64,000 nucleotides of DNA, taken from assembly GCF_014595885.1 (NCBI RefSeq), contig NZ_JABUKC010000001.1:372001-436000 (forward strand), written 5' to 3'. Every line of letters begins with the position of its first letter. The stretch's first letter is position 1. This DNA comes from Microcella alkalica (GTDB taxonomy: Bacteria > Actinomycetota > Actinomycetes > Actinomycetales > Microbacteriaceae). A model generated the notes under the pieces. It worked only from the letters and a program-made list of their open reading frames with translations, had not been told where the DNA came from and made no database searches. Both the position numbers and the translations under genes were made by a program. Of the stretch, positions 50,901 to 58,492 are shown one piece after another.

Positions 50901-51760
50901 TCGAGCGGGTCGTCGACCTCGTGCTCGAGCACGCGACGGCGCGCCCGCACGAGTCGCTCATGGTCATCACCGCGAGCGCGAAGCACGCCTCGCGCGTGCA
51001 CGCCGCCGTGCTCGAGGCGATCGGCACGCGCCCCGACCTGCACGACTTCGTGCTCGGCGACCGCCCCGAGCCCTTCGCCGTGCTCACCATCGAGCAGGCC
51101 GTCGCGCAGAGCCGCGACCGCGTGATCTTCTCGATCGGCTTCGGCCGCACCCCGCACGGTCGCGTGCTGAGCGAGTTCGGCTCGCTCGGGCGGCCCGGCG
51201 GCGACCGGCTGCTCGCCGTCGCGATGACCCGAGCGCGCCGCTTCGTGCGCATCGTCAGCTGCATCCGCCACGAGGATCTCGACGACGACCGCATGACCCA
51301 CGGCGCCCGCGCCCTCGCCGACCTGCTCGCCGACATCGAGGCGCGCCGCTCGCGCATCGAGCTGCCCGACGACAGCGACCCCATGCTCATCGACCTCGCG
51401 CGGCGCCTCGAGGCCCGAGGCCTGCGGGTCGCGCTCGGGCACCGCGGCAAGTTCAAGCTCGTCGCGAGCCGCGGCGGCTACTGCATCGCCGTCGACACCG
51501 ACGCCTCCCTCATGGAGATGAGCCTGCGCGAGTCGCTGCGCCTGCGGCCCGACCTGCTGCGCCGCCTCGGCTGGCACTACGCGCGGGTGCACGTGTTCGA
51601 GCTCTTCAGCCAGCCCGACGCGGTCGCCGATCGCATCGCGGCAATGGCGGGAGCATCCGGCACCACGACCGGCCGCCCCTCGGCCGCGACGGAGGCGGCC
51701 GCCGCCCGTCATCGGGCCGCCCTCACCGAGACGCAGCCGATCGACGTCGTCGGCTCGTAG
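47972..51760 (+). CDS. Large helicase-like protein with degenerate motifs and C-terminal nuclease-like domain
   Basis: 1262 residues from GTG 47972, leaderless (TAGGGT 6 bases upstream). Layout: acidic N-terminus (1-40); DUF4011-like region (about 40-290); SF1 helicase core (about 295-1130); and a C-terminal restriction-endonuclease-like domain (about 1130-1220, LARRLEARGLRVALGHRGKFKL, then RRLGWHYARVHVFELF; shortened). Walker A is TLPGTGGT (316-323) with Gly replacing the catalytic Lys; the Walker B region is LLDAGA (D845) rather than DEA; the GDPxQ motif is VGDPVTQSP. RSYRAG and AMTRAR remain. Probably not a normal ATPase. Alone between rlmA and a small ORF. Confidence 0.82.
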   Translation: MWRADRYDEPDVVDDDASSTPEASPASASALSTGDPAVGVGNVATPVWQRWRDELASLGGRTPLLHFDDTDRTRIELGTSHPGGLARFIAGSPTLLSNLVRDDVALRRARLAAERIADKGLELASVRGIDAVALGIGMVAWRHDGVAYRAPLLLRPLRLRRRGRDVELTLRGDVTVNPALVRALAQQFSLHLDTQAFVALSDDDGTFKPNPPLDRLRGLTAHLDGFTITPRLVVSTFAEVGAPMAADAHDLAHPVLDALAGNQSARWAVRESTTPVELVHADRRPPETDLMLLDADPEQEQVIASIAAGNSLVVKTLPGTGGTQTIVNAVGALVAQNKRVLVVSPRRASLRGVASRFTEIGLPGLAVTARTLRRDVIRAITRNEKAQKPQVADVNEALARLRGVLVDYREALARPDAELGISVYDCVTELSRLALLPVPPTTRARLSRQAVELLAKDRAHASSVMVKAAELGQFKYGPDDSPWYGARFATGAEAERAHDRAKRLHHELLPRLLERANALIGSTHMRPFESIAELGVYLRLLIDIRDTLDKFQPAVFDRSLSELIAATAPRSSGSSMPAATRRRLKGLAKEYLRPGVHVGDLHESLTRIQQQRVLWQRFVPVGITPQVPVGIADVHHAYQQVEQDLEALDAPLGHHDKTQLLHHRRIADLLELMAGLAAESDVLTNLQERTELLREMERWEVGPLLSDLSARHVPHDQVAAELELAWWRSALDSLLQSDRALLGADTAVLDRLEADFRLVDEAHAAGTASLLAWQLAENWSIGITDWPDEAQALKSLLKSGMLTSGDLQRCAPHLSRPIAPVWLASPYDVHRISDDIPFDAVILLDAGAVTIPEVAGAIRRARQVVAVGDPVTQSPAPFTIGLEGDAPDDDDVDARHAASALFQLAELLPSLSLTRSYRAGGEDLAELVNRRFYAGRIDSLPWAGSFLGHPSIAVDHLDGHGMPDDESGAVESVDVEVERVVDLVLEHATARPHESLMVITASAKHASRVHAAVLEAIGTRPDLHDFVLGDRPEPFAVLTIEQAVAQSRDRVIFSIGFGRTPHGRVLSEFGSLGRPGGDRLLAVAMTRARRFVRIVSCIRHEDLDDDRMTHGARALADLLADIEARRSRIELPDDSDPMLIDLARRLEARGLRVALGHRGKFKLVASRGGYCIAVDTDASLMEMSLRESLRLRPDLLRRLGWHYARVHVFELFSQPDAVADRIAAMAGASGTTTGRPSAATEAAAARHRAALTETQPIDVVGS

Positions 51761-51764
51761 ACCC

Positions 51765-51986
51765 GTGGCGTCAGCGCACGACGAGGCGGCGGATGCTCGG
51801 CGCGAGCCCGGCGACGCCCCCGCTGCACGGCCCGACGAGCGCGCAGCTGCTCGACCCCGCGTGCGTCGGCGCGCGACGACGCCCCCGCCGCCCGGCTCCG
51901 ACCCGGCGCCGCTGCCCGAGCCCGAGCGCCACTCCCTCGACGAGAACGACGACCGCCTCAAGGCCGAGAAGCCGCCGCACTACTGA
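51765..51986 (+). CDS. Small hypothetical protein with C-terminal KPPHY motif
   Basis: 73 residues from GTG 51765, four bases after the helicase-like gene. Ala/Arg/Pro-rich and disordered, ending RHSLDENDDRLKAEKPPHY. A short conserved actinobacterial C-terminus of the type NDxRLxxxKPPHW/Y is recognisable. Function unknown; probably cotranscribed with the large gene. Confidence 0.65.
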   Translation: MASAHDEAADARREPGDAPAARPDERAAARPRVRRRATTPPPPGSDPAPLPEPERHSLDENDDRLKAEKPPHY

Positions 51987-52034
51987 GGCGCCGCAGCCGA
52001 GGGACGGGTCGCGCCGACGAGGGGCGCCCGCGCC

Positions 52035-52517
52035 TCAGCGGGAGTCGGCTCCCGGCGTGGCGTCCGTCGCCGCACCGGCTGCACCCGCGGCGCCCTCGGC
52101 GGCCTCGCGGCGGGCCAGCAGGTCGCGGATCTCGCCGAGCAGCTCGAGCTCGGTCGGCGGCTCGTCGGGCGCCGTGACCGGCTGCCCCGCCTGACGGGCG
52201 GCCTCGGCGCGCTTGGCGAGGTAGTTCATGGGCGCGACGAGCGCGAAGTACACGACCGCCGCAACGATGAGGAAGTTGAGCACCGCGGCGAGCACCGCGC
52301 CGAACAGCAGGTCGGCCGTGCCGCCCGAAAGGGTCGGGATCTGCACGACCAGCGCGGTGCTGAGGCTCTCGGCGTTGAACAGCGCGCCGATCGCCGGGTT
52401 GATGACGGCCGTCACGATCGAGTTGACGAGCGCCGTGAACGCCGTGCCGACGACGACCGCGACGGCGAGCTCGATGACGTTGCCGCGCAGGATGAACGCC
52501 TTGAAACCACTGAACAC
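52035..52517 (-). CDS. mscL: Large-conductance mechanosensitive channel
   Basis: 160 residues. FKAFILRGNVIELAVAVVVG and two membrane segments (about 14-40, 68-92) with the MNYLAKRAEA cytoplasmic helix match MscL, which releases osmolytes on hypo-osmotic shock. A longer than usual Ala/Gly C-terminal tail (from EGAAGAAGAATDATPG) is added. ATG 52517 with GAGGAG upstream. Confidence 0.93.
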   Translation of the reverse strand: MFSGFKAFILRGNVIELAVAVVVGTAFTALVNSIVTAVINPAIGALFNAESLSTALVVQIPTLSGGTADLLFGAVLAAVLNFLIVAAVVYFALVAPMNYLAKRAEAARQAGQPVTAPDEPPTELELLGEIRDLLARREAAEGAAGAAGAATDATPGADSR

Positions 52518-52576
52518 CGGAAGACTCCTCGGGGCTGAAGCGAGTGACTGTCGCTTCAGATCCTACTGGGTGGGCG

Positions 52577-52852
52577 TCAGCTCGCGGCGGCGGGCGCGGC
52601 GCTCGAGGCGGAGCTCGTGCTCGAGCTCGACGAGCTGCTCGACGACGACTCCGAGCCGCTCGACGATCCGCTCGAGCTGCGGCTGTCGGTGCGGTAGAAC
52701 CCCGAGCCGTTGAAGGTCACCCCGACGGCCGAGAACAGCTTCCGCAGCTTCCCGCGGCACTCGGGACACTCCGTGAGCGCGTCGTCGGTGAACGCCTGCT
52801 GGATGTCGAACGCGGTCGAGCACTCGGTGCAGCGGTACGAATACGTGGGCAT
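52577..52852 (-). CDS. FmdB-type zinc ribbon protein with Ser-rich tail
   Basis: 91 residues from ATG 52852 (MPTYSYRCTECSTAFD). Zinc ribbon CTEC...CPEC with the FxGSGFYRTD end typical of FmdB/regulatory CxxC_CxxC_SSSS proteins. The last about 35 residues are mostly Ser with Gly and Ala. Putative transcriptional regulator, function not established. Confidence 0.88.
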   Translation of the reverse strand: MPTYSYRCTECSTAFDIQQAFTDDALTECPECRGKLRKLFSAVGVTFNGSGFYRTDSRSSSGSSSGSESSSSSSSSSSTSSASSAAPAAAS

Positions 52853-52940
52853 GGCGGTCCTCCGCCTTCCAGGATACGTCGGCCCGAGCATCCGCCCCGC
52901 CACGGCGACGAGGCGATGATCGGCGGATGCCCGCCCGCGG

Positions 52941-53582
52941 TCAGTCGGAGAACCGGGTGATGCCGCTCGGCGTCACCACCCCGTCGACCGGCGCATCGTG
53001 CGCCTCTCGCGGCAGCTCCTCGACCAGCTCGTCGTCGAAGACGACCGCGAACACCGGCGGGCGGCTGCTCATCGACCCGAGCGTCTTGTCGAAGTAGCCG
53101 CGCCCCCAGCCCATGCGCACGCCGGAGCGGTCGACGGCGGCCGCCGGCACGAGGATGAGGCCGACGTCGTTGATCGCGAGCGGGCTCAGCAGCTCGGCAT
53201 CGGGCACGGGCATGCCCGCGACGTCGAGCAGCTCGGCGTCGGCGGCGGCGACCGAGCCGCCGGGGGAGGCGCCTGCGTCGAGCGGGGGCGGCGCGTACGG
53301 CGCCCAGTCGAGCAGGCCGTCGTCGCGGGAGACGGGCACGAGCACGTCGATGTCGCGCTCACCGGCCCAGCGCAGGAACGCCCGGGTGGGCGGTTCGTCC
53401 GGCGTCGACAGGTAGCAGCTGAGGCTGCGCGGCCCGAGGGACGAGGTCAGCGCGATGAGCTGCTGGGTGAGGCGCTCGGCGACCACCTCGCGCTCGTGCT
53501 GCGGGCGGATGCGGCGCCGCTCGCGCAGCTCGGCGCGCAGCGCCCGCTTGGCGTGGGCGGCGTGCTCTGCCTCGCTCGACAT
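52941..53582 (-). CDS. 5-formyltetrahydrofolate cyclo-ligase
   Basis: 213 residues from ATG 53582. Converts 5-formyl-THF to 5,10-methenyl-THF with ATP. GVRMGWGRGYFDKTL is the ATP/folate signature, LVPAAAVDRSG and HDAPVDGVVTP complete it. TAGGAT lies 6 bases upstream of ATG 53582 (minus strand), so leaderless; the alternative GTG 53588 would abut the -10 box. Divergent from galU. Confidence 0.92.
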   Translation of the reverse strand: MSSEAEHAAHAKRALRAELRERRRIRPQHEREVVAERLTQQLIALTSSLGPRSLSCYLSTPDEPPTRAFLRWAGERDIDVLVPVSRDDGLLDWAPYAPPPLDAGASPGGSVAAADAELLDVAGMPVPDAELLSPLAINDVGLILVPAAAVDRSGVRMGWGRGYFDKTLGSMSSRPPVFAVVFDDELVEELPREAHDAPVDGVVTPSGITRFSD

Positions 53583-53588
53583 GTGCAC

Positions 53589-53633
53589 ATCCTAGGAGCC
53601 ACCCGGAGGCCTGCCGAGTGCCTTCGCTAGGGT
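53589..53633. promoter_or_regulatory. Divergent leaderless promoters of cyclo-ligase and galU
   Basis: Minus-strand -10 TAGGAT (53594-53589) and plus-strand -10 TAGGGT (53628-53633) lie 6 and 7 bases before their respective ATG codons within a 58-base gap. No Shine-Dalgarno sequence on either side. Confidence 0.65.
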
Positions 53634-53640
53634 GCTGGCC

Positions 53641-54531
53641 ATGACCCGCGCACTCACCAAGGCCGTCATCCCCGCCGCAGGGCTCGGCACCCGATTCCTG
53701 CCCGCCACGAAGGCGATGCCGAAGGAGATGCTGCCCGTCGTCGACAAGCCGGCGATCCAGTACGTCGTCGAGGAGGCCGTCAACGCCGGCCTGCACGACG
53801 TGCTCATGATCACCGGCCGCAACAAGACTGCGCTGGAGAACCACTTCGACCGCATGTACGAGCTCGAGCAGACGCTCGAGGAGAAGGGCGACCGCGAGAA
53901 GCTCGCGAAGGTCGAGTACTCGACCGAGCTCGCAGACATGCACTACGTGCGGCAGGGCGACCCGCTCGGCCTCGGGCACGCCGTGCTGCGGGCCAAGATG
54001 CACGTCGGGCACGAGCCCTTCGCCGTGCTGCTCGGCGACGACATCATCGACGCCCGCGACCCCCTGCTGACCCGGATGGTCGAGGTGCACGAGCGGCGCG
54101 ACACGACCGTCGTCGCCCTGCTGGAGGTGCCCGAGTCGCAGACCCACCTCTACGGCATCGCCACGGTCGAGCCGACGGAGGACGACGACGTCGTGCGCAT
54201 CACGGGCCTCGTCGAGAAGCCCCCGCAGGGCGAGGCGCCCTCGAACCTCGCGATCATCGGCCGATACGTGCTGAAGCCCGGCGTCTTCGACGTGCTCGAG
54301 CGCACGCAACCCGGCAAGGGCGGCGAGATCCAGCTGACGGATGCTCTGCTCGAGATGGCGAACGACCCCACGTCGGGCGGCGTGCACGGCGTGGTGTTCC
54401 GCGGCCGCCGGTACGACACCGGTGACCGGCTCGACTACATCAAGGCGATCGTGCAGCTCGCCGTCGAGCGCGACGATCTCGGGGCCGAGCTGCGTCCCTG
54501 GCTGCGAGAGTTCGCCTCCTCTCTAGACTGA
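53641..54531 (+). CDS. galU: UTP-glucose-1-phosphate uridylyltransferase
   Basis: 296 residues. Nucleotide-binding AVIPAAGLGTRFLPATKAMP with the catalytic PKEMLPVVDKPAIQYVVEEA region, and VEKP substrate loop. Makes UDP-glucose for cell-wall glycans and trehalose. ATG 53641, leaderless from TAGGGT. Upstream of the RimJ-like acetyltransferase, a common actinobacterial order. Confidence 0.96.
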   Translation: MTRALTKAVIPAAGLGTRFLPATKAMPKEMLPVVDKPAIQYVVEEAVNAGLHDVLMITGRNKTALENHFDRMYELEQTLEEKGDREKLAKVEYSTELADMHYVRQGDPLGLGHAVLRAKMHVGHEPFAVLLGDDIIDARDPLLTRMVEVHERRDTTVVALLEVPESQTHLYGIATVEPTEDDDVVRITGLVEKPPQGEAPSNLAIIGRYVLKPGVFDVLERTQPGKGGEIQLTDALLEMANDPTSGGVHGVVFRGRRYDTGDRLDYIKAIVQLAVERDDLGAELRPWLREFASSLD

Positions 54532-54535
54532 CGGC

Positions 54536-55195
54536 GTGGCCGCCATCCCGACTCTGCGCGACGGCGCGACGACGCTGCGGCCGATCCGGGTGCGCGACGC
54601 GCGCGCGCTCGAGCGTGAGCTGCTCGCGAACCGTGCGTGGCTGCGGCCGTGGGAGGCGACGAGCCCCGTCGCCCCGGTGTCGTGGGACACGCGCGGCAGC
54701 ATCCGCGGGCTGCTCGCCTCGGCTCGCGCCGGGTCGGGGCTGCCGTTCGTCATCGAGACCGACGGCGAGCTCGCCGGGCAGCTCAACGTCTCCGGCATGA
54801 CCTACGGCTCGCTCGCGAGCGCGACGATCGGCTACTGGGTCGGCGAGCGCTTCGCCGGTCGCGGCTTGACGCCGACGGCGGTCGCGCTCGCGACCGACCA
54901 CGTGTTCTTCACGCTCGGCCTGCACCGCATGGAGATCTGCATCCGCCCCGAGAACGCGCCCTCGCTCCGCGTGGTCGAGAAGCTCGGCTTCCGCTACGAG
55001 GGGCTGCGGCGCCGGTACATCCACATCAACGGCGACTGGCGCGACCACTTCTGCTTCGCGCTCACCGTCGAGGAGGTGCCGGAGGGCGTGCTGCAGCGCT
55101 GGCGGGCCGGGCGGGCGCCGATGACGGCCGCGAGCATTCCCGAGGTCGACCGCATCGCCGCACGCCGCGGCATCGCCCTGCCGCCCGCGCGCTGA
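54536..55195 (+). CDS. GNAT-family acetyltransferase (RimJ-like)
   Basis: 219 residues from GTG 54536. ATTLRPIRVRDARALERELL, WVGERFAGRGLTPTAVAL and RPENAPSLRVVEKLGFRYEG are typical of ribosomal-protein-alanine N-acetyltransferases; actual substrate unknown. TAGACT lies 6 bases upstream, leaderless, although galU ends only four bases before the start. Confidence 0.91.
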   Translation: MAAIPTLRDGATTLRPIRVRDARALERELLANRAWLRPWEATSPVAPVSWDTRGSIRGLLASARAGSGLPFVIETDGELAGQLNVSGMTYGSLASATIGYWVGERFAGRGLTPTAVALATDHVFFTLGLHRMEICIRPENAPSLRVVEKLGFRYEGLRRRYIHINGDWRDHFCFALTVEEVPEGVLQRWRAGRAPMTAASIPEVDRIAARRGIALPPAR

Positions 55196-55263
55196 GCGCG
55201 AGCCGAGGGGAATCGCCGCGCGCCTGCACGCTCGGCGCACCACGCGCTCGTACCGTTACCGCC

Positions 55264-56268
55264 ATGGAGTTCACGGGCGGAGGAACAGCGATTCTCGTCG
55301 CGCTCGCCGCGGGGCTCTGGCTCGTCTACCTCGTGCCCATGTGGCGGCGCCGCAGCGAGTACCTCTCGACCGAGCGCAACGCCCTGCGGCTGCAGCAGAC
55401 GCTGCGCATCATGGCCCAGACCGCCGAGCTGCCCGAGGCGGTGCGCGCCGAGATGACGGCGCGCGAGATCGCCAACCAGGAGCGCACGCTCGCCGCCCGC
55501 CAGCGCGAAGAGCAGGCGATCGCCCGCGCCCGCGAGGCCGCCGCGCAGCGCGCCGTGCGCGAGAAGCTGCAGCAGACCGCGCCCGGCCTCGCCGCCGAGG
55601 TCGAGGCCGCGCAGCGCGGTCAGGCGCGCGTGCGCCGCTCGCGTCTCATCACGACGCTCCTCACCCTCGCCGCGCTCGTCGGCGTCGCCGTCTCCGCCGT
55701 CGCCGCGGCCTGGGCCTGGACGGCGCTCGCCGCCTTCATCGCCGTGAGCGGCATCGTGCTGCTCGTCGGCCTCGCGCGGGCGAGCCGCCGCCGCTCGGGC
55801 ATCGCGACGCGCACGCTGCGCGCGCCGCGTTTCGTCGACTTCGCCGAGGGCGGCGCGAGCGGTGAGCGCGACGCGCGCGCCGACGCCGCCGACCGCGCCT
55901 GGACACCCGTGCCCCTGCCGAAGCCCCGGTACCTGGGGGCGCCGGTGCTCGGCTCCGTCGGCACGGGTGCCGGCACGATCGACCACGCCGCGCAGCTCGC
56001 CGCCGCCGCGGCCGAGGCGGAGCGATCGCAGCGCGCCGCGATGGCGGCCGCCGCGCGCGCGGAGGTGGCGACCGCCGCATCCGCCGCCCCCGCCGCGTCA
56101 GCGGCCCACGAACCTGCCGCTCCGGTCGCCGCTGATGCTGCTGACGCGACCGGGCGCAGTCCTTCCGAGCCCGTCAGCCGCTTCGCGCGGATGGGCCTGC
56201 TCGACGGTCTGCCGACCGCCGCGCCCGACCTCGACGAGGTGCTGGAGCGCCGACGCGCGGCCGGCTGA
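55264..56268 (+). CDS. Actinobacterial membrane protein, unknown
   Basis: 334 residues from ATG 55264. Membrane segment near 6-22 (TAILVALAAGLWLVYLV), a coiled, Gln/Arg-rich cytoplasmic stretch (35-115), two further membrane segments (about 120-160), and a long Ala-rich tail ending DLDEVLERRRAAG. Conserved next to galU and the acetyltransferase in Microbacteriaceae; likely envelope-related. TACCGT 7 bases upstream, leaderless. Confidence 0.8.
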   Translation: MEFTGGGTAILVALAAGLWLVYLVPMWRRRSEYLSTERNALRLQQTLRIMAQTAELPEAVRAEMTAREIANQERTLAARQREEQAIARAREAAAQRAVREKLQQTAPGLAAEVEAAQRGQARVRRSRLITTLLTLAALVGVAVSAVAAAWAWTALAAFIAVSGIVLLVGLARASRRRSGIATRTLRAPRFVDFAEGGASGERDARADAADRAWTPVPLPKPRYLGAPVLGSVGTGAGTIDHAAQLAAAAAEAERSQRAAMAAAARAEVATAASAAPAASAAHEPAAPVAADAADATGRSPSEPVSRFARMGLLDGLPTAAPDLDEVLERRRAAG

Positions 56269-56361
56269 TCGCGGCCTCGCCGACGAGGCGACGGATGCTC
56301 GCCGCGGGCCGCCCCGTGTGCGAGCACCCCCGGCGACGGTGATAGGGTTGTCGTCGTTCAC

Positions 56362-56434
56362 GGGCCTGTGGCGCAGTTGGTAGCGCGCTTCGTTCGCAAT
56401 GAAGAGGTCAGGGGTTCGAATCCCCTCAGGTCCA
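56362..56434 (+). tRNA. tRNA-Ala (anticodon CGC)
   Basis: Acceptor GGGCCTG pairs with CAGGTCC (56427-56433), anticodon loop TTCGCAA gives CGC, T arm AGGGGTTCGAATCCCCT. Discriminator A at 56434; CCA not fully encoded. Confidence 0.94.
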
Positions 56435-56443
56435 CCGGAATGA

Positions 56444-56473
56444 GGAACCCCGGCTCGATCGAGCCGGGGTTCC
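56444..56473 (+). terminator. Hairpin after tRNA-Ala
   Basis: GGAACCCCGGCTC (56444-56456), loop GATC, GAGCCGGGGTTCC (56461-56473): perfect 13-bp stem with little T tract. Probable tRNA terminator. Confidence 0.75.
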
Positions 56474-56566
56474 GTCGTTCGTGGGGGCGTGACGGGGCGC
56501 AGATGTGCGCGGGTCTCCCCGCCGCCGGGCCGGCGGGGTGAACATGGTCGGGAGGGGAGGGCACCC

Positions 56567-57538
56567 ATGGGCTCTCGATCGACCGCACGCCGGGCATCCG
56601 GTGTCGCGCTGGGCGCCGCCGCGCTGCTGGGCGGGCTCGCGGCGGGCTGGCTCGCCGCGCACCGCTCCTCGACCGCCGTGCGCACCTGGAGCCCGGGCGC
56701 GGGTTCGGCGCTGCCGCCGGCGCCGCTCGCCTCGCGCGTGCACGGCGACGGCGAGACCGTGGTCGTGCTGCTCTCGGGGCTCGCCGCGAGCGGACTGCTC
56801 TGGGGCTCGCAGTTCGACGCGCTCGGCCGGTCCGCGACGGTTGTGGCGCTGGATCCGCTCGGCTTCGGCGCATCGAAGGGCGCCCCCTGGGGCGACGGCA
56901 GCGTCGAGGACGCGCACATCGCGTCGATCGACGGCACCCTCGCCGCGCTGGGCCTCAGCGGCCGGCCGACCATCGCCGTCGGCCACTCCTTCGGCGCGCA
57001 GCTCGCACTGCGATGGGCGGCGAGGTCCACGAGCGTGCGCGGAGTCGTCGCGCTCAGCGCGCCGCTGTTCGCCCATCGACGCGAGGCGGACGAGCGCATC
57101 GACCAGATGGGGTGGATGGAGTCGCTGCTCGCGAGCGGGACCCTCGCCGAGCGGCTCTGCCGATGGATGTGCGCGCACCCCCGCTCGGCGGCCCGCGCGG
57201 CCGTGGCGCTCAGCCCTCGGCTGCCCGTGCCCATCGCCGCCGCCAGCATCCAGCACAGCTGGAGCACCTACCTGGCGAACCTCGACGGCATCGTGCGCGA
57301 CGCCGGCTGGCAGCCCGCCCTCGCCGAGCTGCACCGGCGCGGGGTGCCCGTCGAGTTCCTCTACGGCCGGCGCGACGCCGTGCGCGTGCCTGGTCGTCTC
57401 GAGGCGATCGCCCGGCGCTCGCCCGAGGTGCGGCTGCACCTCGTGCCGGGCGGGCACCAGCTGCCGCTCGTCGACGCGCCCGCGTGCGTCGCCGCGATCG
57501 AGCGCATGATCGCCGAGACCGCCGACCGACCCGGCTGA
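56567..57538 (+). CDS. Alpha/beta hydrolase, membrane-anchored
   Basis: 323 residues from ATG 56567 with GGGAGGGGAGG upstream. N-terminal signal or anchor (about 11-32), then an alpha/beta hydrolase fold: nucleophile Ser in VGHSFGAQLAL, acid in YGRRDAVRVPG, His in GGHQLPLVD. Substrate unknown; extracytoplasmic location predicted. Confidence 0.87.
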   Translation: MGSRSTARRASGVALGAAALLGGLAAGWLAAHRSSTAVRTWSPGAGSALPPAPLASRVHGDGETVVVLLSGLAASGLLWGSQFDALGRSATVVALDPLGFGASKGAPWGDGSVEDAHIASIDGTLAALGLSGRPTIAVGHSFGAQLALRWAARSTSVRGVVALSAPLFAHRREADERIDQMGWMESLLASGTLAERLCRWMCAHPRSAARAAVALSPRLPVPIAAASIQHSWSTYLANLDGIVRDAGWQPALAELHRRGVPVEFLYGRRDAVRVPGRLEAIARRSPEVRLHLVPGGHQLPLVDAPACVAAIERMIAETADRPG

Positions 57539-57585
57539 GGCGAGCGCGCGGAGGGTGCGGCCGGCGGCCCGGTAGCGTCGAAGAC

Positions 57586-57810
57586 ATGGATGCTCCCGCC
57601 GTCGTCGCCGTCACCGTGCTGCTGCTCGGCGCCCTGTTCAACGTCCTCGCGTGGCCGCGGTTCTACCCGCGCGTCGCCGCCGATCCGCGCGCGACGGACG
57701 AGGCCGGGCGCCGCACCGCGTTCTATCGGGTGCACGTCGTGCTCATCGCCCTCGCGCTCGTCATCGCGGTGCTGTCGGTCGGCGCGGCGGTGCTGCTGCT
57801 CGTCGGCTGA
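57586..57810 (+). CDS. SCO4848-type small membrane protein
   Basis: 74 residues from ATG 57586, leaderless (TAGCGT 7 bases upstream). Two membrane segments (about 3-22, 49-72) flanking WPRFYPRVAADPRATDEAGR and TAFYRVHVVL, which resemble SCO4848-family proteins. Function unknown. Confidence 0.7.
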   Translation: MDAPAVVAVTVLLLGALFNVLAWPRFYPRVAADPRATDEAGRRTAFYRVHVVLIALALVIAVLSVGAAVLLLVG

Positions 57811-57823
57811 CGGCAGCCTCCGC

Positions 57824-58492
57824 TCAGCGCTGGTGCTGCACGGCTCGGGCGACGCGGTTGCCGGCCACCTGCGCGAGCTGCACGAGCACGATGAGCGTGA
57901 CGATGACCGCGATCATCACGAACCAGTCGAAGCGCTGGTACCCGTAGGTGAGCGCGAGGCTGCCGAGCCCTCCGGCACCGACGAGTCCGGCAACCGCGGT
58001 CGCGTCGACCAGGGCGACGAAGATGTAGGTCAGCCCGAGCGTGAGCGGCCCGAGCGACTCGGGGATCACGATCGTGAACAGCACGCGCGCCGGCGAGGCG
58101 CCCATCGCCGCGCCCGCTTCGACGGTGCCGGGGTCGACCGCGACGAGGTTCGACTCGGCGATGCGGGCGATCGCGACCGAGGCCACGAGCGCCAGCGCGG
58201 GCACCGCGGCGGTGGTGCCGATGCTCGTGCCGAGCAGGGCGCGCGTGACCGGGATCAGCGCGATGATGATGATGATGAACGGGATGGGTCGGATCACGTT
58301 GATCAGCGCGTTGAGCGCTCCGAACACGAGCCGGTTCTCGAGTAGGTTGCCGGGCCGCGTCGCGTAGAGCAGGATGCCCAGCAGCACGCCGACGACGCCC
58401 GCGATCACGAACGACAGCGTGATCATCTGCAGGGTCTGCAGCAGCGCCTCGCCGAGCTTCGGCAGCAGCGCTTCGAGGTCGATGTCACGCAT
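57824..58492 (-). CDS. metI: Methionine-type ABC permease
   Basis: 222 residues, five or six membrane segments; EAGAAMGASPARVLFTIVIPES is the coupling loop and GLVGAGGLGSLALTYGYQRF the MetI C-terminal signature. ATG 58492 lies 8 bases inside the metN end. Works with MetN and the binding protein below. Confidence 0.92.
   Translation of the reverse strand: MRDIDLEALLPKLGEALLQTLQMITLSFVIAGVVGVLLGILLYATRPGNLLENRLVFGALNALINVIRPIPFIIIIIALIPVTRALLGTSIGTTAAVPALALVASVAIARIAESNLVAVDPGTVEAGAAMGASPARVLFTIVIPESLGPLTLGLTYIFVALVDATAVAGLVGAGGLGSLALTYGYQRFDWFVMIAVIVTLIVLVQLAQVAGNRVARAVQHQR

Noticed and set aside
46244-51961. A 1905-codon open frame on the minus strand
   Set aside because: It is antisense to several well-supported genes, and its composition (Arg, Gly, Ala, Asp-rich without domains) is typical of shadow frames in high-GC DNA.
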